A DNA stretch of 49,175 nt from an uncultured Bacteroides sp. (GCA_947074275.1 CAMTPA010000015.1:1-49175), one strand, 5' to 3'; positions 9,449 through 18,661 are shown, numbered from the stretch's first letter. The notes: generated by a model from the letters alone, not told the origin. Program-made: numbers and translations.

Positions 9449-11050
9449 TTATTTCACCAATACTTTTTCTACAACTTCACCAACTCTTACCAAGCGGAAA
9501 CCTTCGCCAGCAGCGATACCTCTTGAAGCAGCATCAGCACTAACTGTTCTCAATAGCTGACCACCTTCGTTGTAGATAGACACACTTTCAGTAGCGTTTG
9601 CCACAAAAATTTGTCCATCAGCAGTAGTTACTTCAATCGTATCAATAGATTCTGTTGAAAGAGATGTTGGCTTTTCTTCACCATTTGCTGTAATTTTCAT
9701 CCAGAAACGAGCACCATTGCTGATTTCTAATTGATAAAGACGTTTTCCTGCAGAGAATTTAGTGTAAAGAGTTACTTGTACATCATCATCAATAGCGTTG
9801 CCATCTTCTCCTCCGTCAACAACAATGCTTGTAGCACCTTCGTCAACCGATGGAGTGAAAGTATATGCCACAGGCACAGTGTAGTTGCCCTCAGCATCTT
9901 TAGCCATCACACAGCCTTCTTCTTTGAAGTAGAATGAAGTACTTGCTTTGTTTTCGCCATCACTCTTGATAGAAAGTGTAGAGAAGCGGTTCTTACCTTT
10001 CAAGTTGAAAGTGATAGGAGTTTCTTCACCATAATAAGCTGTTACCTCTTTTTCGATTGTTTCATTATTAGCAACAACAGGTTCTATCCAAGAAGCAGTA
10101 GCATACTCCGTAGTCACATTGTCTACACCCACAATAGGCTCATACATACCAGGTTGAACAGCAGTTTCAGAAGTAGTAGAGTAAAGAGTAACCATTACTT
10201 TTTTTCCACGTAAATCATTTATAGATAAGCCTACTGCTTCTGCTACATTGATTTTCACTCGGTTCAAATTACCATCTTCAGAAGACACATAAACAGCATC
10301 TTTCACATACATTTGAGAACCAAACTCTGCATTTATTGCATCCACATTAGCTTCGCTAATAGAATCCAACAAAGCAATATCTTCGCCTGCACCACCATAA
10401 GTTGCGTTAAGCCAAGGGAAAGCTGGTTGTTTAGCCAAGTCAACAATCATTTTATAAGTAGATGTCTTGCCTGTGTTACCTGGATCAAGAGTCAACATTT
10501 CAAATTCAATATCGCTCACCAAACCAGCCATCAAGTCTTGCGCTTTTACTTGGAAACCAATGATGCTTCTCTTTGCCATACCAGTCCAAGTAGTGAATGC
10601 TTGGTCAGCACCATCTGTTCCTGGCACATCCCACAATGCACAACCCTGTTTCCAGTATTCGTGTTTCAAAGCATCGGCATCTTTCGATAATGAATCTCTC
10701 AACACTTGAGCAGAAGGAACCCAAATAGCAGAGATATTCTGACCCGAGTTTTGAGTTTTACCGTTGTTAATCCATTCACCTATATTGTTATTTACTCCTT
10801 CGGTGGTAATACCCATGCCATAGATACCTTTACCGTTTGAAGAAGACAATTTTTCTGTTACAGGTTTTTTAGAAGCCTTCCAATCATCCGACAAATTGAA
10901 TGTGTGAATCATACGGAAGTTACCATTATCCAATGTATCTTGGCCTATAAAGCCTACATTAGCATCTTTTTTGTTGTACTGCATTTGCGCATTTACGGTC
11001 ACAAATGATACGCTACAAAGCGCAGCCACGAGTAAAATTTGTTTTTTCAT
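9449..11050 (-). CDS. Secreted protein of unknown function in the pectin locus, with T9SS-like C-terminal tail
   Basis: 533 residues. A clear signal peptide (MKKQILLVAALCSVSFVTVNAQ) is followed by a beta-rich, acidic extracellular-type sequence. I do not recognise a catalytic family. The last about 70 residues (EVTTADGQIFVANATESVSIYN to EKVLVK) have the pattern of secretion tails in Prevotella-like proteins: a G-x-L-L strand, a glycine turn, and a final hydrophobic-lysine strand. A role as a surface glycan-binding or accessory protein is inference from position only. It lies 138 bp after the DUF3826 gene and is followed by a strong terminator, so it is the last gene of that transcript. Confidence 0.8.
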   Translation of the reverse strand: MKKQILLVAALCSVSFVTVNAQMQYNKKDANVGFIGQDTLDNGNFRMIHTFNLSDDWKASKKPVTEKLSSSNGKGIYGMGITTEGVNNNIGEWINNGKTQNSGQNISAIWVPSAQVLRDSLSKDADALKHEYWKQGCALWDVPGTDGADQAFTTWTGMAKRSIIGFQVKAQDLMAGLVSDIEFEMLTLDPGNTGKTSTYKMIVDLAKQPAFPWLNATYGGAGEDIALLDSISEANVDAINAEFGSQMYVKDAVYVSSEDGNLNRVKINVAEAVGLSINDLRGKKVMVTLYSTTSETAVQPGMYEPIVGVDNVTTEYATASWIEPVVANNETIEKEVTAYYGEETPITFNLKGKNRFSTLSIKSDGENKASTSFYFKEEGCVMAKDAEGNYTVPVAYTFTPSVDEGATSIVVDGGEDGNAIDDDVQVTLYTKFSAGKRLYQLEISNGARFWMKITANGEEKPTSLSTESIDTIEVTTADGQIFVANATESVSIYNEGGQLLRTVSADAASRGIAAGEGFRLVRVGEVVEKVLVK

Positions 11051-11188
11051 GAATTAAATTTTTAATTAAACAAAAATGTTTCTTATTTAATATTTTACTT
11101 AAAAGACTTTCTATATGTTAAGGATGTACTCACATTCATAACACTATTTTCAATCTTTTTTTTTATTTGCAATTAAATCATAGTGTTT

Positions 11189-11869
11189 TTACAAAGTGCC
11201 ACCCCTTGCTTTCACCCTCTCGCCCCAGTCTTCGCGCTCTTTAGTCAGGTTGTATCCACGAGACGAAAGATAATTGTTGATACGTCCCTTGTATTTACCA
11301 AAAGTTTCGTGCTTCTTTTTTGCACTTTCGGCATCCATAGCAAGCTCACGAGCTTCAACCAACCACGCATAAATCTGTATTTTTTCGTCACTGGTCAGTG
11401 TTTGAATCATATCGAGATAGGCTGTATAAGTGACGTTGAGCACATTGAAAGTCATACCGTTTTTTATTTCACCCACCTGCTCACTATCTAAATACAAAGA
11501 TAAATTGGCAGGAAAAGCGAAGTGAGAACGATAAAGCTTACTATCAGCTTCGGCTTTTGCAGCTTGAATAGCCTGTTCTTTTGCCTCTCCACTAAGACTT
11601 TCTTTTGCAGTGGTTATTTTCGCATCTCTTTCAGCATAAATATCATTCAATTCAAAGTAGCGATTGGCCAATATCTTAGTGACTTCATTGTGAACCTCCC
11701 GATTTGTCAGATTGAGATTATCGACAACTTTTTCGGAACGTTTCAATATTGAGTTTACATAATCTGCATCTCGGTTTAGAGAATCTAATTCTACCGCACA
11801 AGACGGTAGAATTAGAAAAAATGATATTATAATTGATAGGGTAAGTTTTATACAGTTTCTTATTTTCAT
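11189..11869 (-). CDS. DUF3826 family protein, probable exported or lipid-anchored pectin PUL accessory
   Basis: 226 residues when started at the ATG at 11869, which directly precedes a signal sequence (MKIRNCIKLTLSIIISFFLILPSC). The open frame reaches 11953, but the extra 28 residues lack signal-peptide character. LPSC could be a lipobox, which would give a lipoprotein with Cys25. The rest is highly charged and helical (about 40-110), then a compact segment with NGMTFNVLNVTYTAYLDMIQTLT and a conserved C-terminal stretch, SSRGYNLTKEREDWGER. By recall this matches DUF3826, a family of unknown function repeatedly found beside pectate lyases in Bacteroidetes. No catalytic residues can be proposed. 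Confidence 0.78.
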   Translation of the reverse strand: MKIRNCIKLTLSIIISFFLILPSCAVELDSLNRDADYVNSILKRSEKVVDNLNLTNREVHNEVTKILANRYFELNDIYAERDAKITTAKESLSGEAKEQAIQAAKAEADSKLYRSHFAFPANLSLYLDSEQVGEIKNGMTFNVLNVTYTAYLDMIQTLTSDEKIQIYAWLVEARELAMDAESAKKKHETFGKYKGRINNYLSSRGYNLTKEREDWGERVKARGGTL

Positions 11870-12017
11870 AGTTCTTATATTAAGTATTACATTATTCAAG
11901 TTTTCAAGCATAGTTTGCAGAGTACAAATCTCCGAAACACACATTGCAGTCATTCTACATAATTCATTAGCTTTCAGCGTATAAGCATCCTATATAGAAA
12001 CACGGCTTTCACCGCTT

Positions 12018-12080
12018 GGTAGATAGGCCTTGCCAGCGCAGTAGGTAGGCCTTGTCAGCACGGTAGATAGGCCTTGCCAG
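12018..12080. repeat. Three-unit 22-bp tandem repeat
   Basis: Three copies of a 19-bp core (GGTAGATAGGCCTTGCCAG, with two differences in the middle copy) start at 12018, 12040 and 12062, an exact 22-bp period with 3-bp variable joints. It sits in the 317-bp gap between the PL1 gene (stop at 12187) and DUF3826, and is more GC-rich than its surroundings. I see no other feature in this gap. Confidence 0.75.
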
Positions 12081-12186
12081 TAAACTCAATAAACACACCT
12101 ATAAAACAGGGTGAGTATGAACACCATTCGGGGCTTCCTAAAAAAGTTTTTTTTGATTATGATTTTGTTTTCCTGCAAGGCTCAAA

Positions 12187-13911
12187 CTACATCAACTTTC
12201 CTTTTTCGGCAAGCGTATCGTAGTTGTTTTTCAAATCAGTCCAATCAATTCTATTTTTTGTACTGATTCCATTGATGTACTTCTCGATATTAGTATATCC
12301 ATCGCCAGTGCAGTCTAAGTTCGCATCGCTTGGATCATTGGGATTTAGTCCGTTGGCTATTTCCCATTCATCGGGCATTCCATCGCCATCGGTGTCTACA
12401 TAAGGTGTTCCTTTGTATTCGGGGTAACCACCTACCTGACGAATATCGGTTATGATGCCATATTTGTACGAATCTTTGGGCAAACGACGATATTTGAACA
12501 ACCCTTCTTCGTTCTTCGATTTCTCGGCCAGTCCAGAAGTGTCTCCGTGTGCATCCTTAGGAAGTTTTTTCTCATAATAGGCTTGCCCCGTTCTTACCTC
12601 ATCAACAATACGTTGGTCTACAATATCACGGCAAGGAATCGTTGCTCCTACATTTTTCAACACATAATCGTAAGCATCGTTGGCCGACATTATTCGCAAA
12701 TAAGGCATTTCAAAGGGCTCGTAAGCACGCATTTGCTGCGTAAAGCCATCTGTATTGGGTTGACTTTCGATTTGTATACCTCCATCCCAGTTGTCGGCAG
12801 TAATATGTGGGTAGCCTTCCATTATATTTCCATCGGCATATACACGGCCATATACTTTATAGTCCAACTTGCTACGACCCGCTTCGGGCTTCAAGATGCG
12901 ATGACCTACGGGCTGATCGGTTGGTGTGAGTGGGCCAGGTTTAAAGTAATTGTTTACCATATTGAACATAGCACGATAATCACCACCATCTACCGAGCGA
13001 TGAACCCAGTTGTAAACCACGTTATTCACAAAGTTGAATATGCCAAACCATCCTACCGAAGGGTTTCTACCAGAATTGCTTGCCCACAAGTTACGCATAA
13101 AGGCACAATTTTCACCTCCCAGCGTACTGCCAAATGCGTGATTGTAAGTATCGAGTGCCTGCCCCGAAATAGTATTCTGAATAGTAACATTCACCGTACC
13201 CATTTTTTCGTCATTGTAGCCTTCGCCAGGACTATACATATGGCGATAGAAAGAGATATTCTCATCCAATCCCCAAGTAGCCGAACAATGGTCAATCATT
13301 ATATTGCCAACTGGATTTCCGCCAAAACTATCCTCTCGATTCGACACATTCGATTCACCTCTACGAAAACGCATATGACGAATCACCACATCGTGTGTAT
13401 CTACTTGAAAAGACTCTCCAGCAAGACAAACCCCATCACCTGGAGCTGTTTGCCCAGCAATTGTCACATAGGGAGCACGCACATAGATAGGTGTTTTAAT
13501 TCTTATCACCCCCGACACGTTGAAAACAATGATGCGCGCACCACCCGTTTCGCAAGCTTCACGAAAAGAGCCTGGACCACTATCATTCAAATTTGTTACT
13601 GTAATAACTTTGCCACCACGTCCGCCAAAACTATACATACCACCACCTTCGGCACCGGGAAAAGATGGTATTTTAGCTTGTGGCAAGTCGTAAGGGCGAG
13701 AAGCCCAAGGAATATAAGGACGGCCTTCATTGGCTTCTTGCACCACTATGGGCAAAGCTTTTTCCCAAGCCTTGTCTGAGTTTTGTCTTGCAGCAGTTAT
13801 CATTTCGTTGTACTCCTCTTTAGCTTCTTTGGTAAGCTGAGGATATTGTGCCATTGCAGTAGGCGCAAATAATAATGCAGCCAACGCCACACTGGTTATT
13901 TGTTTTTTCAT
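12187..13911 (-). CDS. Secreted pectate lyase, polysaccharide lyase family 1, with C-terminal Ca2+-binding DxDGDG repeats
   Basis: 574 residues with a signal peptide to about residue 21 (APTAMAQ). PL1 hallmarks run from about residue 85: FPGAEGGG, GGRGGKVITVTNL, TIAGQTAPGDGV, VIRHMRFRRG and IDHCSATWGLDE, then the beta-helix core with GRNPSVG in place of the classical R-x-P-R loop. The C-terminus has two Ca2+ loops (DTDGDGMPDEWE and DCTGDGYTNIEKY). It is a paralogue of the 2606-4288 lyase, with a longer insertion near residue 470 (KDAHGDTSGLAEKSKNEEG). The reaction inferred from the family is eliminative cleavage of polygalacturonate outside the inner membrane. It lies downstream of a strong terminator, so it probably starts a transcript running through DUF3826 and the 533-residue protein. 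Confidence 0.94.
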   Translation of the reverse strand: MKKQITSVALAALLFAPTAMAQYPQLTKEAKEEYNEMITAARQNSDKAWEKALPIVVQEANEGRPYIPWASRPYDLPQAKIPSFPGAEGGGMYSFGGRGGKVITVTNLNDSGPGSFREACETGGARIIVFNVSGVIRIKTPIYVRAPYVTIAGQTAPGDGVCLAGESFQVDTHDVVIRHMRFRRGESNVSNREDSFGGNPVGNIMIDHCSATWGLDENISFYRHMYSPGEGYNDEKMGTVNVTIQNTISGQALDTYNHAFGSTLGGENCAFMRNLWASNSGRNPSVGWFGIFNFVNNVVYNWVHRSVDGGDYRAMFNMVNNYFKPGPLTPTDQPVGHRILKPEAGRSKLDYKVYGRVYADGNIMEGYPHITADNWDGGIQIESQPNTDGFTQQMRAYEPFEMPYLRIMSANDAYDYVLKNVGATIPCRDIVDQRIVDEVRTGQAYYEKKLPKDAHGDTSGLAEKSKNEEGLFKYRRLPKDSYKYGIITDIRQVGGYPEYKGTPYVDTDGDGMPDEWEIANGLNPNDPSDANLDCTGDGYTNIEKYINGISTKNRIDWTDLKNNYDTLAEKGKLM

Positions 13912-14017
13912 AATCTAATATTAAAGTAATCTGTTAAAAAAGAAGTATCTATAAGACGTTGCTTCCAAAAAGATGTAATCAATACATTCTAATTTTCTTA
14001 AAATTTTGCACAAAAAA

Positions 14018-14061
14018 AATCTCCATCAAGTATAGAGGGCATCTCTAACTTGATGGAGATT
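14018..14061 (-). terminator. Strong rho-independent terminator
   Basis: A perfect 13-bp stem (AATCTCCATCAAG at 14018-14030, complement at 14049-14061) is followed on the minus strand by eight T residues. It lies 37 bp beyond the stop of the 398-residue gene and separates it from the PL1 gene. Confidence 0.88.
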
Positions 14062-14098
14062 CGTATAACAAAGAGGTTTTTAAGAAACTACACCTTTA

Positions 14099-15295
14099 TT
14101 AAATAGCCATTTTCACAGTTTGCACACTACCGTCTTCGCGCGAAGTTGCTTTTATGAAATAGATACCTTGTGGCATACCCCACGTGCTAATGGTAAAACC
14201 TTGTTCTCTTCTCACCATTTGTCCGTCTGGGCCGTAGATTTCAACATCGCATTCTGAAGAAATACTAATTGTAGAACCTATTTTTTGGATTTCAAATTTA
14301 TTCATCACTTGGTTGTTGATACCAGTTGATTCTGGTAAATAAGCAGCCATTTGAGAGCCTTTCAAAGCCGAGAACACCTTAATTTGATGAATACGAACTA
14401 CTTGCAAACTACTTGTATTCTTGTAGTAATATTCAGGCGACCTTTCAGAAGCATCCAAATCTTTTTCGGCAGCAAAAGTCAATGAGTCGCAATCGAAAAT
14501 GCGGAAACGAACTGATACTGGAATTTCCCAAGAATCTTCTGTATCTGCACCAATCAATTCTTCAAACTCATAGCCTTGTTCTGAAAATGTAGCGTAATTA
14601 TTCACATCACTTGGTATAATACGAGAAGGCATCCATTCTTCGCCTTCGCCACCATATCTTACTTCACAAATCACCCCGCGTTTCCAACTTGTACTTGAAT
14701 ACATCCATTGGATTTTTTCTACACCGTGCAAGTTATCTAACTGAACATAGCCACACAAAGCATTAGCAGGTTCACCTTCGGGAGCTGATTGACGGCTCAA
14801 TTCGATAAATCCTTTTTTAGCATATACACTTCCAATCAATGCTGTATTGTCGTTTTTTGTACAAGCATCATTCTTTCCAGATGCTTCTTCTCCCCACTCT
14901 TCTACTTTTGTGTATGCACTACCATAATGGTCGGGAGCAAATACACAACGTACAAATTTCACATCGTAAGTATGACCAGATTCTACATAAGCACCGTCTT
15001 GAAAATCCATAAGTGGCAACGGAATAACACCATCACCGGTAGGCGCTTTTAAAGTTTGAGTTCCATAGTTCAAGTTATCTGCTTTACCATCCTCTGCACC
15101 AGTACGAGGATATTTAGCAGCATCTGTCAATGTAGAAGCATCCAAGTTCAAAACTTGATAATTATCAGATGTTTCCCACCCGATAGACTGGCTGACTGGA
15201 TAATAGGTATAACCCGAACATTGGGCAGAGGCATCCAAAGACAATGCCATAAGAGCTGCTGCTCCAACAAAGATAGATTTTGTAATGATTCTCAT
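14099..15295 (-). CDS. Secreted protein of unknown function with T9SS type A-like C-terminal sorting domain
   Basis: 398 residues with a signal peptide ending at LDASAQ (about residue 25). The body (about 25-320) is beta-rich and lacks a family I can name. The phrase VEKIQWMYSSTSWKRGVICEV and the opening IGWETSDNYQVLNLD are typical of unnamed secreted proteins next to pectinases in Prevotella-like genomes, which is an impression rather than a match. The last about 70 residues (SISSECDVEIYGPDGQMVRR to VQTVKMAI) fit the type A sorting domain: a strand with GPDGQMV, then PQGIYFIKA, then a lysine-rich end. It is inferred to be surface-exposed and to act with the adjacent esterase-lyase fusion. 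Confidence 0.8.
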   Translation of the reverse strand: MRIITKSIFVGAAALMALSLDASAQCSGYTYYPVSQSIGWETSDNYQVLNLDASTLTDAAKYPRTGAEDGKADNLNYGTQTLKAPTGDGVIPLPLMDFQDGAYVESGHTYDVKFVRCVFAPDHYGSAYTKVEEWGEEASGKNDACTKNDNTALIGSVYAKKGFIELSRQSAPEGEPANALCGYVQLDNLHGVEKIQWMYSSTSWKRGVICEVRYGGEGEEWMPSRIIPSDVNNYATFSEQGYEFEELIGADTEDSWEIPVSVRFRIFDCDSLTFAAEKDLDASERSPEYYYKNTSSLQVVRIHQIKVFSALKGSQMAAYLPESTGINNQVMNKFEIQKIGSTISISSECDVEIYGPDGQMVRREQGFTISTWGMPQGIYFIKATSREDGSVQTVKMAI

Positions 15296-15335
15296 AATCT
15301 TGTCTATTTTAAAGTTAATATTTATTATAAAAGAC

Positions 15336-15390
15336 GAGAGTTTACTTTATCCGTACTCATTAAATAAGCTTGGAAATAAAGCAAACTCTC
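15336..15390 (-). terminator. Stem-loop after the esterase-lyase fusion gene
   Basis: GAGAGTTTACTTTAT (15336-15350) pairs with ATAAAGCAAACTCTC (15376-15390), with one mismatch. A short T-rich run follows on the minus strand. It lies just past the stop at 15399 and could terminate or only attenuate transcription into the 398-residue gene. Confidence 0.6.
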
Positions 15391-15398
15391 ATTTTTCT

Positions 15399-18305
15399 TT
15401 AATTTTTTAAGAATTTAGCCATTTTAGCTTCACCTTTTTGCGTATAAGCCACCATTATGTAGTAACCTTCGCCTAAATGAGCTACATTTACGGTATTGTT
15501 TCCTGAAATTCTTTCAGACATCACTTTCTGACCGTTGATAGTATAAATATGAACACCTTCCAGCTCAATACCAGTTATTATTTCCAGTTGCGTAGAAACA
15601 ATAGTAGAGGCCAATTCCAATGTTTGTTCCACTACATTGTTATGGTAGATGCCTGTTGAACTAAAATTGTGTTTAATATTCTCACCCACCAAACTATTCA
15701 AGTACACTTCCAATGCAGTATAGCCCAACTCTGTAGTTAAATTACGATCTTCTGCGTTTGTTGGATCCAAACCATTTGCCAACTCCCAAGCATCATCCAT
15801 TCCATCACCATCATTATCCACTACTCTATCATAAGTGTCGTAAGCCATATCACCTTCGGCTTGCGAGGGCAGGTCGATAATACCGTTATTGCCAAATGGA
15901 GCAGAGCCATCACGTACGTTTTTCACCACACGTGCATCTACCAAGTCGCGTGGCCAAGCACCAACACCAGCCAACACAGACTCATAGGCCTCTTCTGCTG
16001 TCTCAAAATTCTTATAAGAATACGAATCCCAGTCATACCAATATCTACTGTGATCTAAGTTTCCAGCTGCTTGAATAAGCGTGTCTACACGTATCTGATT
16101 GAGCGTATAAGAAGTTCCATTTTCAAATCCTTTCCAGTTGTCGGCAGTTACTTCGTCATCGCCTTCCATAATGTTTCCACTAAAGTGCCATTGCGAAGGG
16201 CCTAAAGAAGTCACTCCATCACGAGCCAACGATTGATTAAAGAAATAAAGTTTTTCTTTTGGAGTAGCTGGACCTGGTTTGTAGTAATTGTTCACAAAGT
16301 TTCCTTCGTGACCAAAGAATTTACGATTCTCTGATGTATTTTCACCACCATAGCAAGAGTTGCGACGACCCCAGTTGTAGTTTACATTATTGATATACTC
16401 CAAATAAACGTTCAAGTCTTGACCTACTGAGCCACCACGCGACCCATTGAAACGAGGCGAGCGAGAAGAGTTGTTTGCCAACAGATTGTGATGATAAGTG
16501 GCAGACGAACCACCCCATTGACAAGCATATCCACGAGCACCTTTTGAGTGACCTGCATCATACAATCCTTCGTGAACGATACACCATTGCACTGTATGAA
16601 AATGATTGTCGAACGTATTGATATTTTCTTCAACCGACCAACCAAACGTACAATGGTCGATAATGTAGTTTTCGGCATTCTCTGCACCAAAAGCATTTTC
16701 AGCTATGATTTCACCATTTATATCCGATTGACCGATGCGGAAGCGAATATGACGCAGAATAAAATTTTTAGAACCTCCAAAGTTCGTTTTATTCTTGGTG
16801 ATACAAATACCGTCACCTGGGGCTGTTTGCCCTGCTATTGTGAAGTTTGACTTCTGCACCTTCAGAGGAGCCACCAACTCAATGCGACCAGAGACCGCAA
16901 ACACTACCGTAAAATCGCTTGGGTATTGATTCAAAGCCCAACGAAGTGAACCAGGAATAGTTCCCGTAGCATCATCTTGTAGATTGGTTACAGTTACTAC
17001 ATTTCCACCACGTCCACCCGTAGCCATTTTTCCAAAACCTTCGGCAGTAGGAAATGCTTTCAGGGTCAACTCCGTGATATTTTCTGCACGTACCGCTATA
17101 CTTGTTGCACCGTGAGCAGCCATCGCCTTTACGGCGTAACGACCATTTGCATCCGACACCGCATAGTAATCATTGGTAGTAAACGCTAAGAAACTACCAT
17201 TCTTAAACACCATATATCCAATAGCATCTTTGGTAGGCAGCCACGACAATTCATCACCATTCAGTTCTGCATATTTAGGAGCATCTACCGTTTCACACAA
17301 TGCAATCGGGTCGTAGGCCACATTGGCATTGGCTTTTGAAAAAGCAAACTCAGGAGTTAGCATATCTGCATCAGCTTGCGCCAATTGAAAACTCCAATCT
17401 ACGCGATTGGAAACATCCAACGAGTTACCAGCCAAATCACGGCTTCCATATTCTCCAAAACAAGCCGAGTTGGTAGCATCAGTGCTCCACGCACTCCATC
17501 CTGCCTTACTGATGTGCTTATCCATTTTACAGTCAATGTAATACACACCCGAATACTCTTTCCAAGGACGACCTAAAGTATATGCTCCTTCGCTCACGCC
17601 TGGATCGGCTGTTATATCGCAATCACGGAATATATAGGTGACACGCAATATACGACCAGTAGCTGTATCCGATTTCTTAAGTACAAAAGCATATTGTGCT
17701 GGTGCAGTAACATAACCACCACCTTTCACACAGTTGATGATGCAATCCTCGTAATACATCATTCCTTCACCAAAAATAAAGTCGGTAGCCCCTTCAATGA
17801 AACAGTTCTTAAAGTAGGCACGTGCGCCCGAATTGGTGCGTTGCGTATCTTGATAGCCTAAAAAGCGACAATCCTTGTACGTTTGTCGATCTCCTGCCAC
17901 ATAGTGAGCTTCAGCTTGTCCTACATTGCCCGATGAGTTTTCGATAGTAATGCCTTCTACATACATATCTTGTCCGTAAAACTGGCAGGTAGTGATGTCT
18001 CTAAAGTCTGTAAAATCGCTACTACTACCACGATCGCGGTCGAAAGTAATCAATACTTTCTCCTTGTTTTCACCAACGATGCTAATGAGTTTGGTGTTTG
18101 GCACATTGACCATTTCCTTATAAGTGCCGTTTTTTATAAAAATAATAGAGCGTTGATTTCCTTCGGGACAGGCATCAACGGCCGACTGAACAGTAGTATA
18201 GTCGCCTGTGTTGTCGGCTGCAACCACATATACATTGGGTTGCTGAGCAGAAATTTGACCTAAAGAGGCAAATATTGCTACAAACAAAAGTAAATACTTT
18301 TTCAT
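15399..18305 (-). CDS. Bifunctional pectin methylesterase (CE8) - pectate lyase (PL1) fusion with T9SS-type tail
   Basis: 968 residues with a signal peptide to about residue 20. Residues about 25-320 are a CE8 pectinesterase beta-helix. Catalytic Asp153 is in GYQDT, Asp175 in GATDFIFG, and LGRPW follows; the expected Gln-containing loop reads GQAEAH. After a linker with a fibronectin-like look (about 330-410), a PL1 lyase starts near residue 420 with FPTAEGFGKMATGGRGG. It contains TIAGQTAPGDG, RHIRFRIGQ, IDHCTFGWS and a classical R-S-P-R catalytic loop near residue 617. Then come a DNDGDGMDDAWE Ca2+ loop (about 840) and a type A sorting tail (last about 70 residues, ending MAKFLKN). De-esterification followed by lyase attack in one chain is the inferred logic. 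Both active sites appear intact, unlike the single-domain lyases here, which have altered R-x-P-R loops. Confidence 0.94.
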   Translation of the reverse strand: MKKYLLLFVAIFASLGQISAQQPNVYVVAADNTGDYTTVQSAVDACPEGNQRSIIFIKNGTYKEMVNVPNTKLISIVGENKEKVLITFDRDRGSSSDFTDFRDITTCQFYGQDMYVEGITIENSSGNVGQAEAHYVAGDRQTYKDCRFLGYQDTQRTNSGARAYFKNCFIEGATDFIFGEGMMYYEDCIINCVKGGGYVTAPAQYAFVLKKSDTATGRILRVTYIFRDCDITADPGVSEGAYTLGRPWKEYSGVYYIDCKMDKHISKAGWSAWSTDATNSACFGEYGSRDLAGNSLDVSNRVDWSFQLAQADADMLTPEFAFSKANANVAYDPIALCETVDAPKYAELNGDELSWLPTKDAIGYMVFKNGSFLAFTTNDYYAVSDANGRYAVKAMAAHGATSIAVRAENITELTLKAFPTAEGFGKMATGGRGGNVVTVTNLQDDATGTIPGSLRWALNQYPSDFTVVFAVSGRIELVAPLKVQKSNFTIAGQTAPGDGICITKNKTNFGGSKNFILRHIRFRIGQSDINGEIIAENAFGAENAENYIIDHCTFGWSVEENINTFDNHFHTVQWCIVHEGLYDAGHSKGARGYACQWGGSSATYHHNLLANNSSRSPRFNGSRGGSVGQDLNVYLEYINNVNYNWGRRNSCYGGENTSENRKFFGHEGNFVNNYYKPGPATPKEKLYFFNQSLARDGVTSLGPSQWHFSGNIMEGDDEVTADNWKGFENGTSYTLNQIRVDTLIQAAGNLDHSRYWYDWDSYSYKNFETAEEAYESVLAGVGAWPRDLVDARVVKNVRDGSAPFGNNGIIDLPSQAEGDMAYDTYDRVVDNDGDGMDDAWELANGLDPTNAEDRNLTTELGYTALEVYLNSLVGENIKHNFSSTGIYHNNVVEQTLELASTIVSTQLEIITGIELEGVHIYTINGQKVMSERISGNNTVNVAHLGEGYYIMVAYTQKGEAKMAKFLKN

Positions 18306-18372
18306 ACGTATGATTAAAGGATTAATTTAAAATCTATCACTTTCAATATTAAATGACGAACGTCTTTGATGA

Positions 18373-18407
18373 TTGTACTCGGAAAAAACGTTTTTTTTCG
18401 AGTACAA
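18373..18407. promoter_or_regulatory. 35-bp near-perfect palindrome upstream of the esterase-lyase gene
   Basis: TTGTACTCG (18373-18381) and CGAGTACAA (18399-18407) flank a core of A6-CG-T6, so almost the whole 35 bp is self-complementary. It lies 68 bp before the fusion-gene start codon. It may be a terminator-like hairpin or a dyad binding site; the sequence alone does not decide. Confidence 0.5.
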
Positions 18408-18431
18408 CCTCAACTATTTTACACAGCGAAA

Positions 18432-18460
18432 GTGGAAAGCCTTCTTTAAAAGCTTCCCAC
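18432..18460 (-). terminator. Candidate terminator after susD
   Basis: On the minus strand GTGGGAAGC and GCTTTCCAC form a 9-bp stem with one G-U pair, followed by TTTC. It lies about 200 bp beyond the susD stop in a 356-bp gap that also holds the AT-rich repeat block at 18542-18602. The weak T-run limits confidence. Confidence 0.45.
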
Positions 18461-18541
18461 CTCCACTAAATTATCAATTCACACACAGTAAACAACACAT
18501 ATTCAACACATTGTCTATATATTCAGAAGTCGATTGTCAAT

Positions 18542-18602
18542 TATCAACAGTTGACACCTCAATTGTGAACAAGTAATATACAAACTATTCATATCTATCA
18601 AA
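18542..18602. repeat. Degenerate intergenic repeat block shared with 9294-9345
   Basis: Contains TATCAACAGTTGACA (18542-18556), AACTATTCATA (18583-18593) and ATCTATCAAA (18593-18602), each identical to a motif in the gap downstream of the 533-residue gene but in a different order. A TGTCAA/TTGACA inverted repeat overlaps the first motif. Confidence 0.45.
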
Positions 18603-18661
18603 TGCAATATTAACTGTCTTAAAAGCAGATAACAACGACTTTCTATAAAAGCGAACGAGAA

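Noticed and set aside
12547..13779. A 410-codon open frame on the plus strand opposite the PL1 gene
   Set aside because: It lies antisense inside a clear pectate lyase gene, its product has no signal or domain, and the other PL1 paralogue has a similar antisense frame (2639-3463), as expected from shared codon usage.
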